NCBI GenBank assembly: GCA_038373885.1
Contig: JAWZYV010013281.1
Span: forward strand, 206,865 to 270,864
DNA: 64,000 nt
Direction of reading: 5' to 3'
From: Cheiracanthium punctorium
Lineage: Eukaryota > Arthropoda > Arachnida > Araneae > Cheiracanthiidae
Under the pieces are notes generated by a model. It saw only the letters and a list, made by a program, of their open reading frames with translations. It did no database searches and was not told the DNA's origin. A program made the translations under genes and the position numbers. Positions 11,040 to 23,236 of this stretch are shown in pieces. Each line of letters begins with the position of its first letter. The first letter of the stretch is position 1.

Positions 11040-12127
11040 TCACGACCTGGAGTGAATTACGCCAGTTTCATCTGCATTAAAAGTAATCTGAATGCGAAAC
11101 TTATCCATTTCTTTTGAAGCTTTTAACACGAAGCTGTGCTGAGATTACGGTGATAGAAAATGTCCTCCTATCTTTCTATCAAAAATGCTTCAGTTCTCAA
11201 TGCGCTGGAAGATCGATATATGAAGGAAATGTTGCATTTTGTCGAGCTTAAAACGCAACAATGAGGAAAAAAAGTATAAAAATGCTAAAAAGAAATACTT
11301 AGGGGATTTAAATCAGAATCATCTGAGCGTGCAAGCGAGAGGTGAAAGGAAAATATTGAAGCATAATCGATTCATCTACGGAGTGGAAAAATCTATATTT
11401 TACTTTTGTTACTTATCACAAGTGTATACATTTATTTTGCCAGTTTTTCTCGTTTTTTAAAGATATTTGTATGACAAGAAATATTTATCTCAGATAAAAC
11501 ATATTTTAGTATAAATAAACAGGAAAATAAAAATGTATTTATTCAATCTTTTCAATGAAGTGCCATTTCTATGTGTTGCTTTCAAGAATTTTGAATTTGA
11601 ACAAACGAAATATTTGAAAGTTATGTATGAAAGATGTGAAGTGCGGATATGTCTTGAAAGAAATACTTTCATACTTTTGATTTAGTTCCCAAAGTATTTA
11701 TTTCCTCCCACTGAAAGCCGGAACATACTTTGTTAAGAGAATTATTGCAATGTATTCAACACAGAAAAGAAAATTATTCCAAAAATGCTTTTGAAAACGA
11801 AATATTTTTGGGAAAGATACCAGGAAAATAATGTCATAATAGCGTAAATATTTCTAAAAAATAAAAACCCGTAATAGTTGTGAAATGTACTAGATTCGCA
11901 GTTGAAGAGTTTCACAAGTTTCTTGCTCATTTCACCAGCACATTGGACATTTATTTTTATCTCAAAAGTTTGGATATTTGGACAAAAATTGGGCATTTAA
12001 ATTTTATCTCAAAATGCAAACAAGAAAATAAATTTCAAAATCGTTTCCATGAAGTGCGAACGACCTTCCATATATGCACCCACAAGGATGTCCCAAAAAG
12101 GTGATAACACGATTTAATTCTTTATTT
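11040..12127. other. AT-rich stretch, no gene seen
   Basis: Short open frames only; none has recognisable residues or splice borders. Confidence 0.6.
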
Positions 12128-12868
12128 ATTAGCGATAAGTAATAGTCCAAGAGCCAGCGACCGCCAGACCTTCGTCATAGTATAAAAGCTGAAACTTTCT
12201 CTGCGCATACCCCTCAACAGAGGTAGGAACAATCGGCCACTATAAAGCTTGGATGATCGTGGCTTTGACAGGTAACAGGTGGCAAAGGTGTATAAAATTG
12301 CCGAAAATTTCGTCATTTCATAAAGATTAATTATTTTATATGTTCTTCTTCGCAGTACTAGAAATCACTTTATCCCTTGCAAGACACTTTTCCACCGTGG
12401 CAAATCCCCGCCAGACAATCTCAAAGTCATGGAAAACTGTTGTGTTCGTAAACTCCCGCGACGAAGTACGTCAAGCTGTCACAAAGTGCAAGCACATTTT
12501 ATACTGCTACTTCTGAACTTTCTTACGCGCGAACTTTCTTGCAGCGCGCTCGTAATAGAATTACGTTTTTCAAGACTTTGAGGTTGTATGGCGGGGGTTT
12601 GTCACGATGGAAAAGTGTCTGGCAAGGGATAAAGTGATTTCTAGTACTGCGAAGAAGAACATATAAAAAAATGAAGCTTTATGAAATGACGAAATTTTCG
12701 GCAATTTTATACACATTTGCCACCTGTTACCTGACAAAGCCACGATCATCCAAACTTTATAGTGGCCGATTGTTCCTACCTCTGTTGGGGGGTATGCGCA
12801 GAGAAAGTTTCAGCTTTTATACTATGACGAAGGTCTGGCGGTCGCTGGCTGTTGCTCTATAAGCAATG
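12128..12868. mobile_element. Long-inverted-repeat (foldback) element
   Basis: The left arm (12128-12440) and right arm (~12575-12868) are reverse complements over about 290 bp. Both contain CCAGCGACCGCCAGACCTTC, the block reading TTCAGCTTTTATACTATGAC on one strand, and ATCACTTTATCCCTTGC. The spacer is roughly 130 bp. The pair of 63-64 aa frames on opposite strands merely reflects the symmetry. No target duplication was identified. Confidence 0.8.
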
Positions 12869-13019
12869 TCAGTTGAAAAAATATTCAAAATAAGGGAGAA
12901 AAAATGCTATGTTAAGAAAAAAAATCGTCTTGTTAATTTTCAAAAAGTTACACTTTTAAAATATGTATACGACCCCCCCACCCCATGAACAAAAATTCCA
13001 ATTAGAAAAACGTGCTCTA

Positions 13020-13306
13020 TATACGCTTAAACCAAACGAGCGAAATTCGATCAGTCGGAGCGATTTTTAGCCCAGTTTTCAAAAGTGAGCTTCTCCTTCA
13101 GGAGCGTTTTTCGATCACAAGAGCGGAGCGAAATATAACAGTAAGCGAGGAGGGGAGTTATCAGTAAAAAGAGGAAGCGAGGAAAAGAATCCTCGGAAAA
13201 AAGACTGCCTAAAGAGCACTTTCGCGGAAATACCGGTAAGTTTCCATGGAAACAGATCGCTCCGCAATGTGACGTTTTTTTTCGCTCTTTGGGTTTAAGC
13301 GTGTAG
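13020..13306. mobile_element. MITE with ACGCTTAAACC ends
   Basis: Left ACGCTTAAACCAAACGAGCG mirrors right CGCTCTTTGGGTTTAAGCGT. It is more GC-rich than its surroundings, with internal GAGCGGAGCGAAAT motifs. Single copy in this window. Confidence 0.65.
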
Positions 13307-13366
13307 ACTAATGAGAAATAAATTACATAGAATTATTTTCTAAAAAGTGTCAATATCAAGAAATAT

Positions 13367-13412
13367 CAAGCATATATTTATCTTGATAGCGATATCAAGA
13401 TAAATATATGCT
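13367..13412. repeat. Short perfect hairpin
   Basis: AGCATATATTTATCTTGATA faces its exact complement across a few bases. No function is evident. Confidence 0.6.
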
Positions 13413-13511
13413 GATTTAAACCACTTTTCAATGACTCTAGAAGGGAAAAAATCACATCGGAACATCGTGTTAAAGTTACAGAAATTACTTAAGAAAATAA
13501 TTTTTTGCACA

Positions 13512-13965
13512 CTATACTCGGGGCAAAGCTGACCTGATTGTGGAAGTAAAGCTATAGACCGTGTGATTCCGCCGCTCTCAAATAGTACTTTCCGTTTGGC
13601 GAAGTTAATACAGAACTAATACATTTTTTTATCTATTAAATGCTAAAAATAAAGTGTCTGCTATAAAATAATTGCATATTTGTGTTTCTTCAATGCAGTA
13701 ATTAGAAGGATTAAGAAATTAAGTCAGTAATCAGATGTAACGCCATCCCAGACGCTTGACCAATTATCATTGGTCAAGCGTCACCTCTTTTGTGCTGGTG
13801 GGAATTGTGTAGTGCGGATTTGCCTTGTGATTGGGTTGCTTTGTGATGTTGACAGCCAGCTAATTGGAAGGAGAAACGAGATTCGGAGCGATACACCCGG
13901 TAAGTAGTGAAATGGTCCCTCTAGCCATCCCCACCACTATCATGTTAGGTTTGCCCCGAGTATAG
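13512..13965. mobile_element. MITE, CTATACTCGGGG family, copy 1
   Basis: The left end CTATACTCGGGGCAAAGCT and right end GGTTTGCCCCGAGTATAG are inverted repeats. TA at each end suggests a TA target. A 28 bp near-perfect palindrome CGCTTGACCAATTATCATTG(...) lies inside (13751-13778). Copies 2 and 3 are in the opposite orientation. Confidence 0.85.
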
Positions 13966-14045
13966 CAATAAACGTGTGCATTCAAATTCATGGATGGCCC
14001 CTGACTATTTATCAACCACATTAGTGTATGGCGCATTTTACTCAC

Positions 14046-14859
14046 GGAGAATTTTTTGTATGGGGTGTCGTTTATAAATTTAAAATGTGTATTTAAAAAT
14101 TAGCGAGAGGAAATTTTTCTTAACGTCGTCTTTTTTTCCTACCTTATTTTGAACATATTTTTCAATTTATATTGCTCACTTGTTTCTAATAGATAAAGAA
14201 TTAAAGACGGTTACGACCTTTTTGTCTACTTCGACGAAACATGAAGTAAAGATACTGTGCAACCTGAAGGCTTTCATGCTGAAATCGTGCCTTTAGAGAA
14301 GCAGTAAGTTTGCTCTTTCTTTTACAGTACATCTCTTCATTTTAATTGCTTCACATTTACACAATCTTTGATATATTCATAGGTTATAGGTTAGTGATAA
14401 CTGTGTGTAATAATTCTGTGTGTGCAATTGAACAAGCAAAAACAATATGATATTTGTGCGTATAATTCATGTTTAAAGACTATAATATTGTTGTATTTTT
14501 GTTATAAACAAGTTTTCTTTACCCTGCGAAATGTATACTACCATAATATTCGATTTCTAAATAAAGAATCCTACTTTGCGGAAATTCGCTTAGACTCGGG
14601 TAGTCTGGAACCGATTAACCGGGATAAACGAGAGGCGACTGTGCCATTAAATTGTAAAAATATGAACTTAACCTGTTGTTTTGCAGGCACCAGGAAAGGT
14701 ATTAGAAGCAAACCGAAGTCTGGAAATTTGCAGCATTCTGTCGATATTGCAACCAGGAGAAGAACAAGAGCAACTGTAAAATACAGTGTGAAGAAATTCT
14801 CTCTGACGCTCGTGCAGTTTGCCGAATCTTATTGAGCTCCGAGTGCGTTTTGTTTTGTG
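14046..14859. other. Unassigned stretch with a weak pogo-like fragment
   Basis: The 137-codon open frame at 14422-14835 has no recognisable domain. Its middle contains GATTAACCGGGATAAACGAG, reminiscent of pogo-type terminal sequences, so it probably reads through repeat debris. Confidence 0.4.
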
Positions 14860-14935
14860 TTACACAAAGGGCCTGCTGGAGAGGTGCCTTGGTCGAAGGG
14901 CTTTTTAGGGGTTCTAACACGTATTTACGCTACAT
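14860..14935 (-). repeat. SINE body fragment (family B)
   Basis: Read on the minus strand it gives ACGTGTTAGAACCCCTAAAA...CGACCAAGGCACCTCTCC, the same body block as at 46889-46985 and 62992-63060. Confidence 0.5.
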
Positions 14936-15476
14936 CTGGTGAAAACTGACCAGAACTTCAGACCATTATGATAGACACATGCATGGTAAAGGGTTACGCA
15001 TTTTCTGCTTCACATGGACTGTGAAGCAGAAAACGCGTAAATTTTTCTTTATGCGTTGTGTTATCAGCAATAACTCAGATGAGACTCCTCCAAGTTGACT
15101 TAACTTGATTTTATTGAAGAAAGTCAAAGTATTACAGTCCTTGGATGGCAAGGGGGCGGGGATGGACTGCGAATTCGCTGCCGATTAGTTTTTCAACTAG
15201 AACTCAAGTGATCTCCTCTCAGAGCAAAACAATTAGACGTAGCCAATAAAATTGGCTGTACAGCGCTAACAAAAAATAAAATATGCCAGCAAGCAAAAAG
15301 TAGGCGCACACATCCGGAGAGGTTAAGAATAAATCAGTGTATCAATTTTATAATCCAATCAATTAGGCACAGAAAATTAAATACTCCGGAAAAGTTAGTG
15401 GGGATCTAAGCTTGGAAATGAGACAGGTATCAGTCGTCTGTGGGCAGTTGTTGAGGCAGGGTAACGCCAACACCTC

Positions 15477-15931
15477 CTATACTCGGAGCAAACCTAACCT
15501 GATAGTGGAGGGGATGGCTAGAGGGACCATTTCACTACTTACTGCGTGTATCGCTCCGAATCTCGTTTCTCCTTCCAATTAGCTGGCTGTCAACATCACA
15601 TAGCAACCCAATCACAAGGCAAATCCGCACTACTCAATTTCCACCAGCACAAAAGAGGTGACGCTTGACCAATGATAATTGGTCAAGCGTCTGGGATGGC
15701 GTTACATCTGATTACTGACTTAGTTTCTTAATCATTCTAATTACTGCATTGAAGAAACACAAATATGCAATTATTTTATAGCAGACACTTTATTTTTAGC
15801 ATTTAATAGATAAAATAAATGTATTAGTTCTGTATTAACTTCGCCAAACGGAAAGAACTATTTGAGAGCGCCGGACTCACACGGTCCATAGCTTTACCTC
15901 CACTATCAGGTTAGCTTTGCCCCGAGTATAG
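15477..15931. mobile_element. MITE, CTATACTCGGGG family, copy 2
   Basis: Inverted ends as in 13512-13965 but the whole element is in the opposite orientation. The internal 28 bp palindrome is at about 15665-15692. It directly abuts a TGACGTCA-type MITE. Confidence 0.85.
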
Positions 15932-15934
15932 ATA

Positions 15935-16346
15935 TAGAAAGCCTTACAACTGCTACGTCATCAAGTTTTGACGTCATCATTTGGCCTACATTTAAAAGTT
16001 TGATTTTGACAAAATGAAGCTATTAAAAATTTCTGGTGAATTTACCCATGATTGGCAATATTTTAATAATTGGAGATAAAAAATATAATTTTACGACAAA
16101 TGGCAGTTTTTAACCTTAACTAATTAGATACTATTATAAGGAAATAGATCATACTGAATAATTTTGTATGAGAAAGATATTTTAATTTTAATGTTGAATA
16201 TAAGATATTTTCTAATATTTGTAGTATTTCCCAGAAATTTTTAATAGTTTTATTTTATGAAATGAAACCTTTTTAAATGTAGGCCAAATGATGACGTCAA
16301 AGGTTGATGACGTAGGAGTGGTAAGACTTTCTATATGTAGGAGGCG
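15935..16346. mobile_element. MITE with TGACGTCA-rich ends, copy B
   Basis: ATATAGAAAGCCTTACAACT...GACGTCATCATTTGGCC at the left and the mirror image ending TTTCTATATGTAGGAGGCG at the right. Confidence 0.8.
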
Positions 16347-16367
16347 TTGGTAACGCTCCGCGCAGAG

Positions 16368-16800
16368 GCACCACCTCCTAGATAAAGAAGGCCTAAGAAC
16401 AGAAACTTTTACGTCATCACTAGGTCCACTATAATGACGTCATCACACATTTATTTTCAAAAAGTAAAACTATGCAAAGTTTGTGGTGGATTTACTCCCG
16501 TATAAAACATTTTAATGATTTAAGATAGAAAATTTAATTTTACGACAAATGGGAAATTTTAACTATCACTAATTATATAATATGGTATAGAAATAGATCA
16601 TAATAAATAATTTTTTATCAGAAAGGTATTTTATTTTTTATCTTTAACTTAAGATATTTTGTAAAATTTGTATCATTCAACAGAAATTTGAAATAGTTTG
16701 ATTTTGTGAAAGGAAAAATGTGATGACGTCATCTTAGAAGACCTAGTGATGGCGTAAAAGGTTCTGTTCTCAGGCCTTGTATGTCTAGGAGGTGGTGCCT
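16368..16800. mobile_element. MITE with TGACGTCA-rich ends, copy C
   Basis: Ends CACCACCTCCTAGATAAAG and TGTCTAGGAGGTGGTGCC are near-perfect inverses; ATGACGTCATCA occurs inside each end. Confidence 0.85.
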
Positions 16801-17230
16801 AGGTACAGAAAGCCTGAGCGTTGAAGCTTTGACGTCATCATTAGGTCTTAAAGTAATGGCGTCACCACACTTCCATTCTCATAAAGCAAAACTATATCAG
16901 TTGTCTGGTGAATGCTACAAATATTAAAAAGTATCTTAAGTTAAAGATAAAAATTAAAATACCTTTGTGATACAAAACAATTCATTGTGATCTACTCCCT
17001 TATTACATTATATAATTAGTTACGGTTAAAAAGTGCCCTTTTTTGTAAAATTAAATTTTACATTTCAATTCACTAAAACGTTGTTATGAGAGAGTAAATT
17101 CACCAGAAATTTCGAATAGTTTTACTTTATAAAAATTAAACTGTGATGACGTCATCTTTGAAAGGCCTACTGATGACGCAAAGGCTTGGTGACGTAGCAG
17201 TGGTTAGGCTTTCTATATCTAGGAAGTAGT
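16798..17230. mobile_element. MITE with TGACGTCA-rich ends, copy D (reverse)
   Basis: It shares its first bases with the end of copy C and runs in the opposite internal orientation. It ends TCTATATCTAGGAAGTAGTG. Copies B, C and D thus form a contiguous 1.3 kb block. Confidence 0.8.
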
Positions 17231-17604
17231 GACCTTCGTCGAGCGAAAAACGGAGCAGGTTTTGGAGCAGCGTTACGCAGTCAAATTTTCGGTGCAACTG
17301 GGTAAAAACAGTGCGGAGAGGCTCGAAATGCTTCGGAAAGCCTTTTCTGTACAAAAAAAAAATATATTCGTCACGGCGGGGGGGGGGGGTTATTGACCAC
17401 GCGTATGCCACTATCCCCCCCCTCCCGTGAAATTGTTTTCTGACTACTTCCTGAAGCATCGATTCCTAAGAAATTTATTTCTGGTGTTGCTTAAAGCATG
17501 TATTCTATTGGAAATGGTGTATGTAGCATGCATAGGGTTAAATATTGATACTGAATAAATGATTTTAAAAAATCATTCCGGGAAATTTTGGGACAAGCCA
17601 TTCA

Positions 17605-17830
17605 GGTTGTGTAGTGGCTAGGGACCCATCCTACCACACCGAGGGTCCGGGTTCGATTACCGTAATGTGCTTGGGTGTTGTTTCATCCGTCCCTTCATAG
17701 GAGGCAATGCTGGTCCACCTATTAGGTGGTATAAATAAAGGGTGGTAAAACAAATAAAGAGACCAGTACTTCGGGCCTTAGTAGAAGCAAATAATTGATG
17801 GTCAAGTGCCCGCCCATTAAAAAAAACCCT
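17605..17830 (+). repeat. tRNA-derived SINE (family A)
   Basis: A-box GTGTAGTGGCTAGGG and B-box GGGTTCGATTACC (17649-17661), then a body with CGTCCCTTCATAGGAGGCAA, GGGCCTTAGTAG and GCCCGCCCATTAAAAAAAAC. The body recurs at 36225-36350. Confidence 0.7.
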
Positions 17831-18151
17831 TTTGGACAAACCCTGTACGTATGTGATATCTGTGAAACGTCACGTTGAAATGCTTCATCGACTACCGAGC
17901 ATTTTAACGTACTGGAACAATGTTCCTGAATAAAATTAGTTTATAAAAGTGTAAATTTGAAGTATTTTCGTTGTCCATGTATTGTTGAAAAATAATAAGA
18001 CTTTTGTGATTTTTTTCTTTTTTTGTAATTTTATAGTAACATTTAAAAAGTGGAAAGTAAAAGAATTTTGGTGCCCTGAAACCTCTGGGCCCTGGGCAAT
18101 TGCCTTATTTGCCTTGCCGTTAATAGGTCACTGGTTACAACACCCAGGAGA

Positions 18152-18417
18152 AGTAGCAGTAGGATTCTCTTTGACGATTTGAAATAGCATAGGAATGGAG
18201 GGTCGTAGACTTTGTCTTCATGCACCAATAAATCGCTACTAAAATCGTGTTGAAATGACAGTCATCATTCCGATTATAGTGTGGAGTAGCAGTAGGATTC
18301 TCTTTGACGATTTGAAATAGCATAGGAATGGAGGGTCGTAGACTTTGTCTTCATGCACCAATAAATCGCTACTAAAATCGTGTTGAAATGACAGTCATCA
18401 TTCCGATTATAGTGTGG
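18152..18417. repeat. 133 bp tandem duplication
   Basis: The segment beginning AGTAGCAGTAGGATTCTC is present twice head to tail with an offset of exactly 133 bases and no differences noted over the span compared, so it is recent or an assembly effect. Confidence 0.9.
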
Positions 18418-18419
18418 AG

Positions 18420-20170
18420 AAGGCAAATTGTTCTCTTAGAAAAAATCTTTCGCTAAAATTTACAGTTTAAAAACACTTGATTTATTTTACTGATGCAACA
18501 ATAGAAGCATAAGTCCATTGTTTATAGAACGTAGTTATAAATTTGATGTATGTTTCATAGTTTCTTTAAAAGTTATTATGAACAGGTGAAGACTACGCTT
18601 GCGACCATTGAATTCCTGTGCAATTCCGAACCCTACCTTTCCTAGAATTTTCTAATTCTGGTGATGCGACACTCTGCATATACATGAAGAAGCCTTGTTT
18701 CATAAAATCGTGTATTAGTCCCCCTGGGGTAGAACATTCGAGCTCTGCTGAAAAAGGAGTCTGAAAGGCGAATTTAGTCAGTAATGTCTTTATGGAATTT
18801 AGAAAAGTTACTTATGATGACTGGACAGAAAACTCTGATGATTTCATCATAATTATAGCATCTGAATGTTTAATATGTGAACATTCAGAGATAATGTGGG
18901 AATAAAAACTACAGTTATAAATTAGGTCTCTTAATCTTAAAATTTGACTACTCCATCCACTATTTCAGCTAAAGCAATTTTAAAACTCACTTTAAAGGGA
19001 AACTGTATAAGAATCGATAATGCTGATTTTGAATAATTTGTATTCAATAAGAAATAATTATGAAAAAGGATGTAATAAGGAAAAAAGAGTTGAATAAAAT
19101 ATCATTTTTAAATAATAAATACTCAAATGGAAATTGAACAAGAATATTAATAAAACACGTAAATATTTTATTTATTGCTTTCACAATGCGAAAAAGAAAA
19201 AAGAAATCCTAAAATAATATGCCTTTTAAATGCACAACTCTATTAAAAATCCAATTTAAGAGACTGCATTTTTTGTCTACATTATTTAGGTACATCTAGT
19301 TTAATTTTTGATGATTTCATTTTTTAAAGAATGATTTAATGAAAAAAAGACCTTTTAAAAATTCTATAACGAAGAAATAAAAGTCACTTTAAAAAAGTGC
19401 CCTGTTTATTATTGCTATTAAAATTTTATTATCTCTGAAATATAAATGAGATATTTCTTTTCTCAAAGAGATTAAGTTTAAAGGTAAAATAATTATCAAG
19501 TATTTATCACATGGGATTTTTTTGGAGGTAATTGTCCTAAAAAAAGTGATTATAAGAAAAGAAGCCAATAAAATAGAATACTAAGCAACTAAGTATTTTA
19601 TTTTAAATGATTTTTTTTCTTTTCAGTTTGAGTAGATACGAAAAATACAAATTCTGTATTTTATGCAGATTTAGCTTCTTTAAATTGAATTATTACATAA
19701 GATTTTAGAGAAGGAAACGAAAAAAAACATAGGGCTGCTTCGTCTCCCATAGAAACTTAAAAAATATTATGTCTAGCATCTTCTTACATCCAGTCCTAAA
19801 AGCTGAATAATGTTATCGAAACCTGAAATTTAAATTGCAGTAGTACTCATTAAATACTTCTCTGTTAAAATTTTGAACTCGTGTCCAAATGCGCTTTAAG
19901 TGACACAGAATGGCAATTCGTTCATAATTTATAAACTCGATTCGTGTTTATAAAATTCTGTTACTAGTTAATCTGAGATAAGGTCGGTAAAACGTAAATG
20001 ATGCTTGAGGGTACTACACTTTTTCCAGTATAGCTGTAAAAGATTAGATCGTTCAGCGGAAATTTGTATCTTCATTACTTTTGCACTAGCTAATTTTTCC
20101 TGATACTAGTAATTCGATATATTTCTTTTTATTATTCTTGAAAATTCATGCGAGCTAATAAAATACCAGG
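18420..20170. other. AT-rich stretch, no gene seen
   Basis: Long A/T runs and no ORF of note. No inverted-end element was recognised. Confidence 0.6.
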
Positions 20171-20409
20171 CGTAGAAGTATGAAACCGGAATTTCCCTAC
20201 AGATGGTGCTAGCGATCAGTTTAGTGACCGCAATGCTGCTTCTACTGCGCCAATATCTCCCTCTAACAGCTGATGAAGATTTTCAATAAACAACAACCCA
20301 ACTTCCACATATTCCGTTAGAGTTTTGTATAACCTTTAACATATCGAGTTTTGTGCCCATGAACTACGATTTGCTGACAACATTGGTCTTCTGTTATCAT
20401 TTGGAGAAA

Positions 20410-20880
20410 ATTGCTGCAGAAAAAAAGAAAAAATCGAATGCTTCTCGAAACTTACGGTGAACATGTTCTTGGTAAAACACAATGTTTCGAGTGGTTAAAA
20501 TATTCAAAAGTGGTGACTTTGACCTGAGAATCAAAGAGCATGGAAGACCACCGAAATCTATTATGAGCTGCTAAAACCTGGTGAAACTGTTAACACTGGT
20601 TGCTACCAACAGCAAATGATCGATTTAAATCGAGCATTACCCGAAAAACTACCGGAATATAGAAAAAGGCAATACAAAGTCATTTTGCTCTATGAAAATG
20701 CCCCTTCACATACAGCAAAACGGGTCGGCGAAACGATCGAGGCGCTCATTTGGGAAATACTAACGCGTACGGTTTATTCTCCAGATTTAACTCCGTCCGA
20801 TTATCAGCTATTCGCATGAACGGGACGCGCTCTCGCTGAACAACACTTCAGTTTGTATAAAACTGTACGAAAATGTCTCG
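20410..20880 (+). pseudogene. Mariner transposase remnant
   Basis: Pieces of a mariner transposase in several frames. The segment near 20440-20560 encodes LETYGEHVLGKTQCFEWLK and, after a stop, a stretch equivalent to the HGRPP linker. The second part, 20616-20819, carries LLYENAPSHTA, where mariners have the second catalytic Asp (usually 'HDNAPSHTA') and here read E, followed by YSPDLTPSDYQLF, matching the third catalytic region (usually 'YSPDLAPSDYHLF'). A stop replaces the next codon, then GRALAEQHFSLY continues. Much of the core between these parts is missing. It is inactive. Confidence 0.85.
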
Positions 20881-20968
20881 ATAACTGATTCGGTTCAAAA
20901 GAAGAACTGCGATTTTTTTTTTTTTTTTTTGCATGGCATTCATAAACTGCCGGAGAGTTGGGAAATAT

Positions 20969-21876
20969 AGTTACAAATTTTCGGGGCGACCCGCTGTTCT
21001 GGGACTTAAAATAGTTTAAAATTCGTATTCTACGCTTCAAATATTTAAATTTTCTTTTTGTTGCATCAAAATCGGTCAACTAGATCCGGAGATACGGAGG
21101 TTTCGGTTTCCCATTGTTTTTCTATGGAGGTTCTAGAAATCTCGAGAAATATTGGTCCTAGACCTTCGATAACTTAACTTTTGGGGACTTATTTTTGCGC
21201 CAAATTTGGCGACATTTCGCCAAAAGTCGCCAAGCTTGGCGACATTTTGGTCATTTAGCGCGATTTTCCCAATGAGGCCTGGAAGTTGTTTTTCCTGCAT
21301 CAAAAACGCATAATAACCTAGCATTTCTCTTCTGTGATATAATCAAAATTCCCGCTTTATGTAGAATCTTCGAGAAATAGACTTTTTTAGAAGCTTCTTG
21401 TACCTTCTGCGTCAGCTATAAATTGAAGCGCTTCAGAAGCCCCAGTTCAGTGTGAGCGAGCACCCGTACTGTGAATAGAGCTCTCTGAGTGAGAACGCTT
21501 GCTTTGTGAATTGATAGTGCTATAAAAGCTGTGTTTTGGCCTGCTTTTCGAAGCTTTTTTTTAAGTGCTGTGTGTAAATTCTTGAGGGATTGTTTGTGTT
21601 ATCCCTCGAATATTTCCACTGAATTTTTGACTGTGGAAGTGTTTTATTTTGTGTGAGAAATACAGCATTTGTGAGAGCTTCTGATCTAAGCTTATTGTTA
21701 AAATCACATTACTGTTTAATTGTGCTTGTGAATTTTGTTCAGCTGATTGTTCTACGAAGTTCTAGAAGCAATAAAGTTGTGTTCCATCCTGACCAGTGGA
21801 CTTTTTACTAGAACTTTCTACACCAACTGGACTTTAGAACGACGAACCCAGGAAACGAGCAGAGTGTTCTGCAACA
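20969..21876 (+). mobile_element. Solo LTR (Ty3/gypsy type), copy 1
   Basis: 908 bp, starting AGTTACAAATTTTCGGGGCG (copy 2 keeps the canonical TGTTAC) and ending TTCTGCAACA, flanked by ATAT on both sides (20965-20968 and 21877-21880). A TATA-like CTATAAATTGAAGCG lies at ~21415. It is inserted inside the mariner element. Confidence 0.85.
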
Positions 21877-21975
21877 ATATGTATAAATAGCAATGTAGAT
21901 TATTTTGAATAAAACATTTTTTATAATTTTCAAACAACAGACGTATAATTTTTACAATCCGGTGTCATACTTCTA

Positions 21976-22711
21976 CACCGGGTACTGAAAATGTAGCACT
22001 GAAACTCAAATGCAATGACCCTCAAAAACTGCGTGGATGGAAGACGAAAGTATCAGCAAACTTTAACATTAAAATTTGCATTAGTTGGAGTACGGCAACC
22101 ATGCATAATAAAATATAGAACGAACTTTTAATAGTTAATTTACGATATTTCGGAGATATTTCTTTTGAGGATGGATGCCATTTCAGTGAAATTGTGGAAT
22201 TGCTTCGTCGAGTTCATACAATAGGGTGTAATAATTTAACACAGCTCAGAAACATTCAGACTAAATAATACTTAACAGCAATACAATAATTTAATGCAGT
22301 AAGAATATGTTCAGTCTTCTGTCCCTCAAGCGGCGGCATGTCAACAGGCTCTATATAACATACTTTTGTCACTTTTATTTACTTACTCTGGAGAAAGTGA
22401 GTTTCTCATCCACATCTGCCTATATCGTAAAAGAAATCTACCTGGTGAAATGTTAACATTGATTTTTTTAAAACAAGATATTAGTATTAGTTCGATGAAA
22501 ATGAGTCATATATAATTAAATTATCTAATATATCCCTATGATTGCTTTATTAGTTGCATTAAAACTAGCTGCATGTTTCATAATAAACGTAAACGCTGGT
22601 TGGATGTCTAGAAATGATCCTGTTGACGTTCAAGTGGGAAGGCTGTATTTTAAGGTTTCGGTTAGCACAAGACGAGCACAAGTTTATTTACGATAACTGC
22701 AGATTTATATA
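21976..22711. other. No gene seen
   Basis: Between the mariner and the pogo-like element; no coding or repeat structure was recognised. Confidence 0.5.
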
Positions 22712-22977
22712 CCGTGAGACCTCTCCAAGCGGCTATCCCTGTACAGCGGCCACCCCTCCAAACAGCCAATTTTTCATGGCACGAATTTTTCAGCTCATAG
22801 ACCTAATGTTAAAATAACCTCTTTCAGCGGCCACCCGACCCCCCAGTCTGGCGACGGTAAGCGCATTTTAAATCCATTTAATAAAATCTAAAATTCATTT
22901 GAGGTTGATTTAAATTAACTAAACAGTATGTTTGTTAATTTGAAAAGTTTTCACAAATGAATTTTTGTGCCTTTCAG

Positions 22978-23174
22978 GCGCTAATTCCGTCCCTGACGAG
23001 GAACTTCCCGATGTTTGTAATGAAGATCCGGCTAAACTTTCAACTGAAGAGAGTTTTGGGAAAATCGATGATATTATCGAAAGTTCCGAAGCGGTTACAG
23101 GCGAATCGGTTAGAGATCTGCTTTTTGAAGTAAAAAATGAACTTGAAAAAAATGGTTGTTTCAGAGAAAAGTAA
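22978..23174 (+). pseudogene. Terminal exon of a pogo/Tigger-type transposase
   Basis: A 3' splice site with a pyrimidine-rich tract (TTTTTGTGCCTTTCAG) precedes a 197 bp open segment. It encodes about 64 acidic residues, beginning ANSVPDEELPDV and ending VKNELEKNGCFREK before a TAA. Its placement inside inverted ends of pogo type suggests the C-terminal tail of the element's transposase, downstream of the catalytic domain. Acidic, non-conserved tails are common there. The remainder of the gene is not in the window, so this copy is a remnant. An alternative is a terminal exon of a host gene captured between the ends; the phase (two bases completing a codon) fits either reading. Confidence 0.5.
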
Positions 23175-23230
23175 AAACTTAACACAGACACCAATTGTAT
23201 CCTTTTTTCAAGAAATGTAACAAAGCATTA

Positions 23231-23236
23231 AATAAA
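23231..23236 (+). terminator. Polyadenylation signal
   Basis: AATAAA lies 57 bases after the stop codon of the 22978-23174 exon, a normal distance for a short 3' UTR. Confidence 0.5.

Larger units (their letters stand above)
20175..21973 (+). mobile_element. Mariner element split by a solo LTR
   Basis: Inverted ends GAAGTATGAAACCGGAATTT and TCCGGTGTCATACTTC are flanked by TA (20173-20174 and 21974-21975). Inside lie a degraded transposase and, after it, a complete 908 bp solo LTR. Confidence 0.85.

Noticed and set aside
14422..14835. 137-aa open frame
   Set aside because: It has no domain, atypical composition and runs through a transposon-like fragment; no splice borders or conserved copy.
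17136..17459. 107-aa minus-strand frame
   Set aside because: It overlaps the end of a MITE and a poly-G tract; the residues GDEGHYFLDIES-type segment comes from the MITE end read in reverse.
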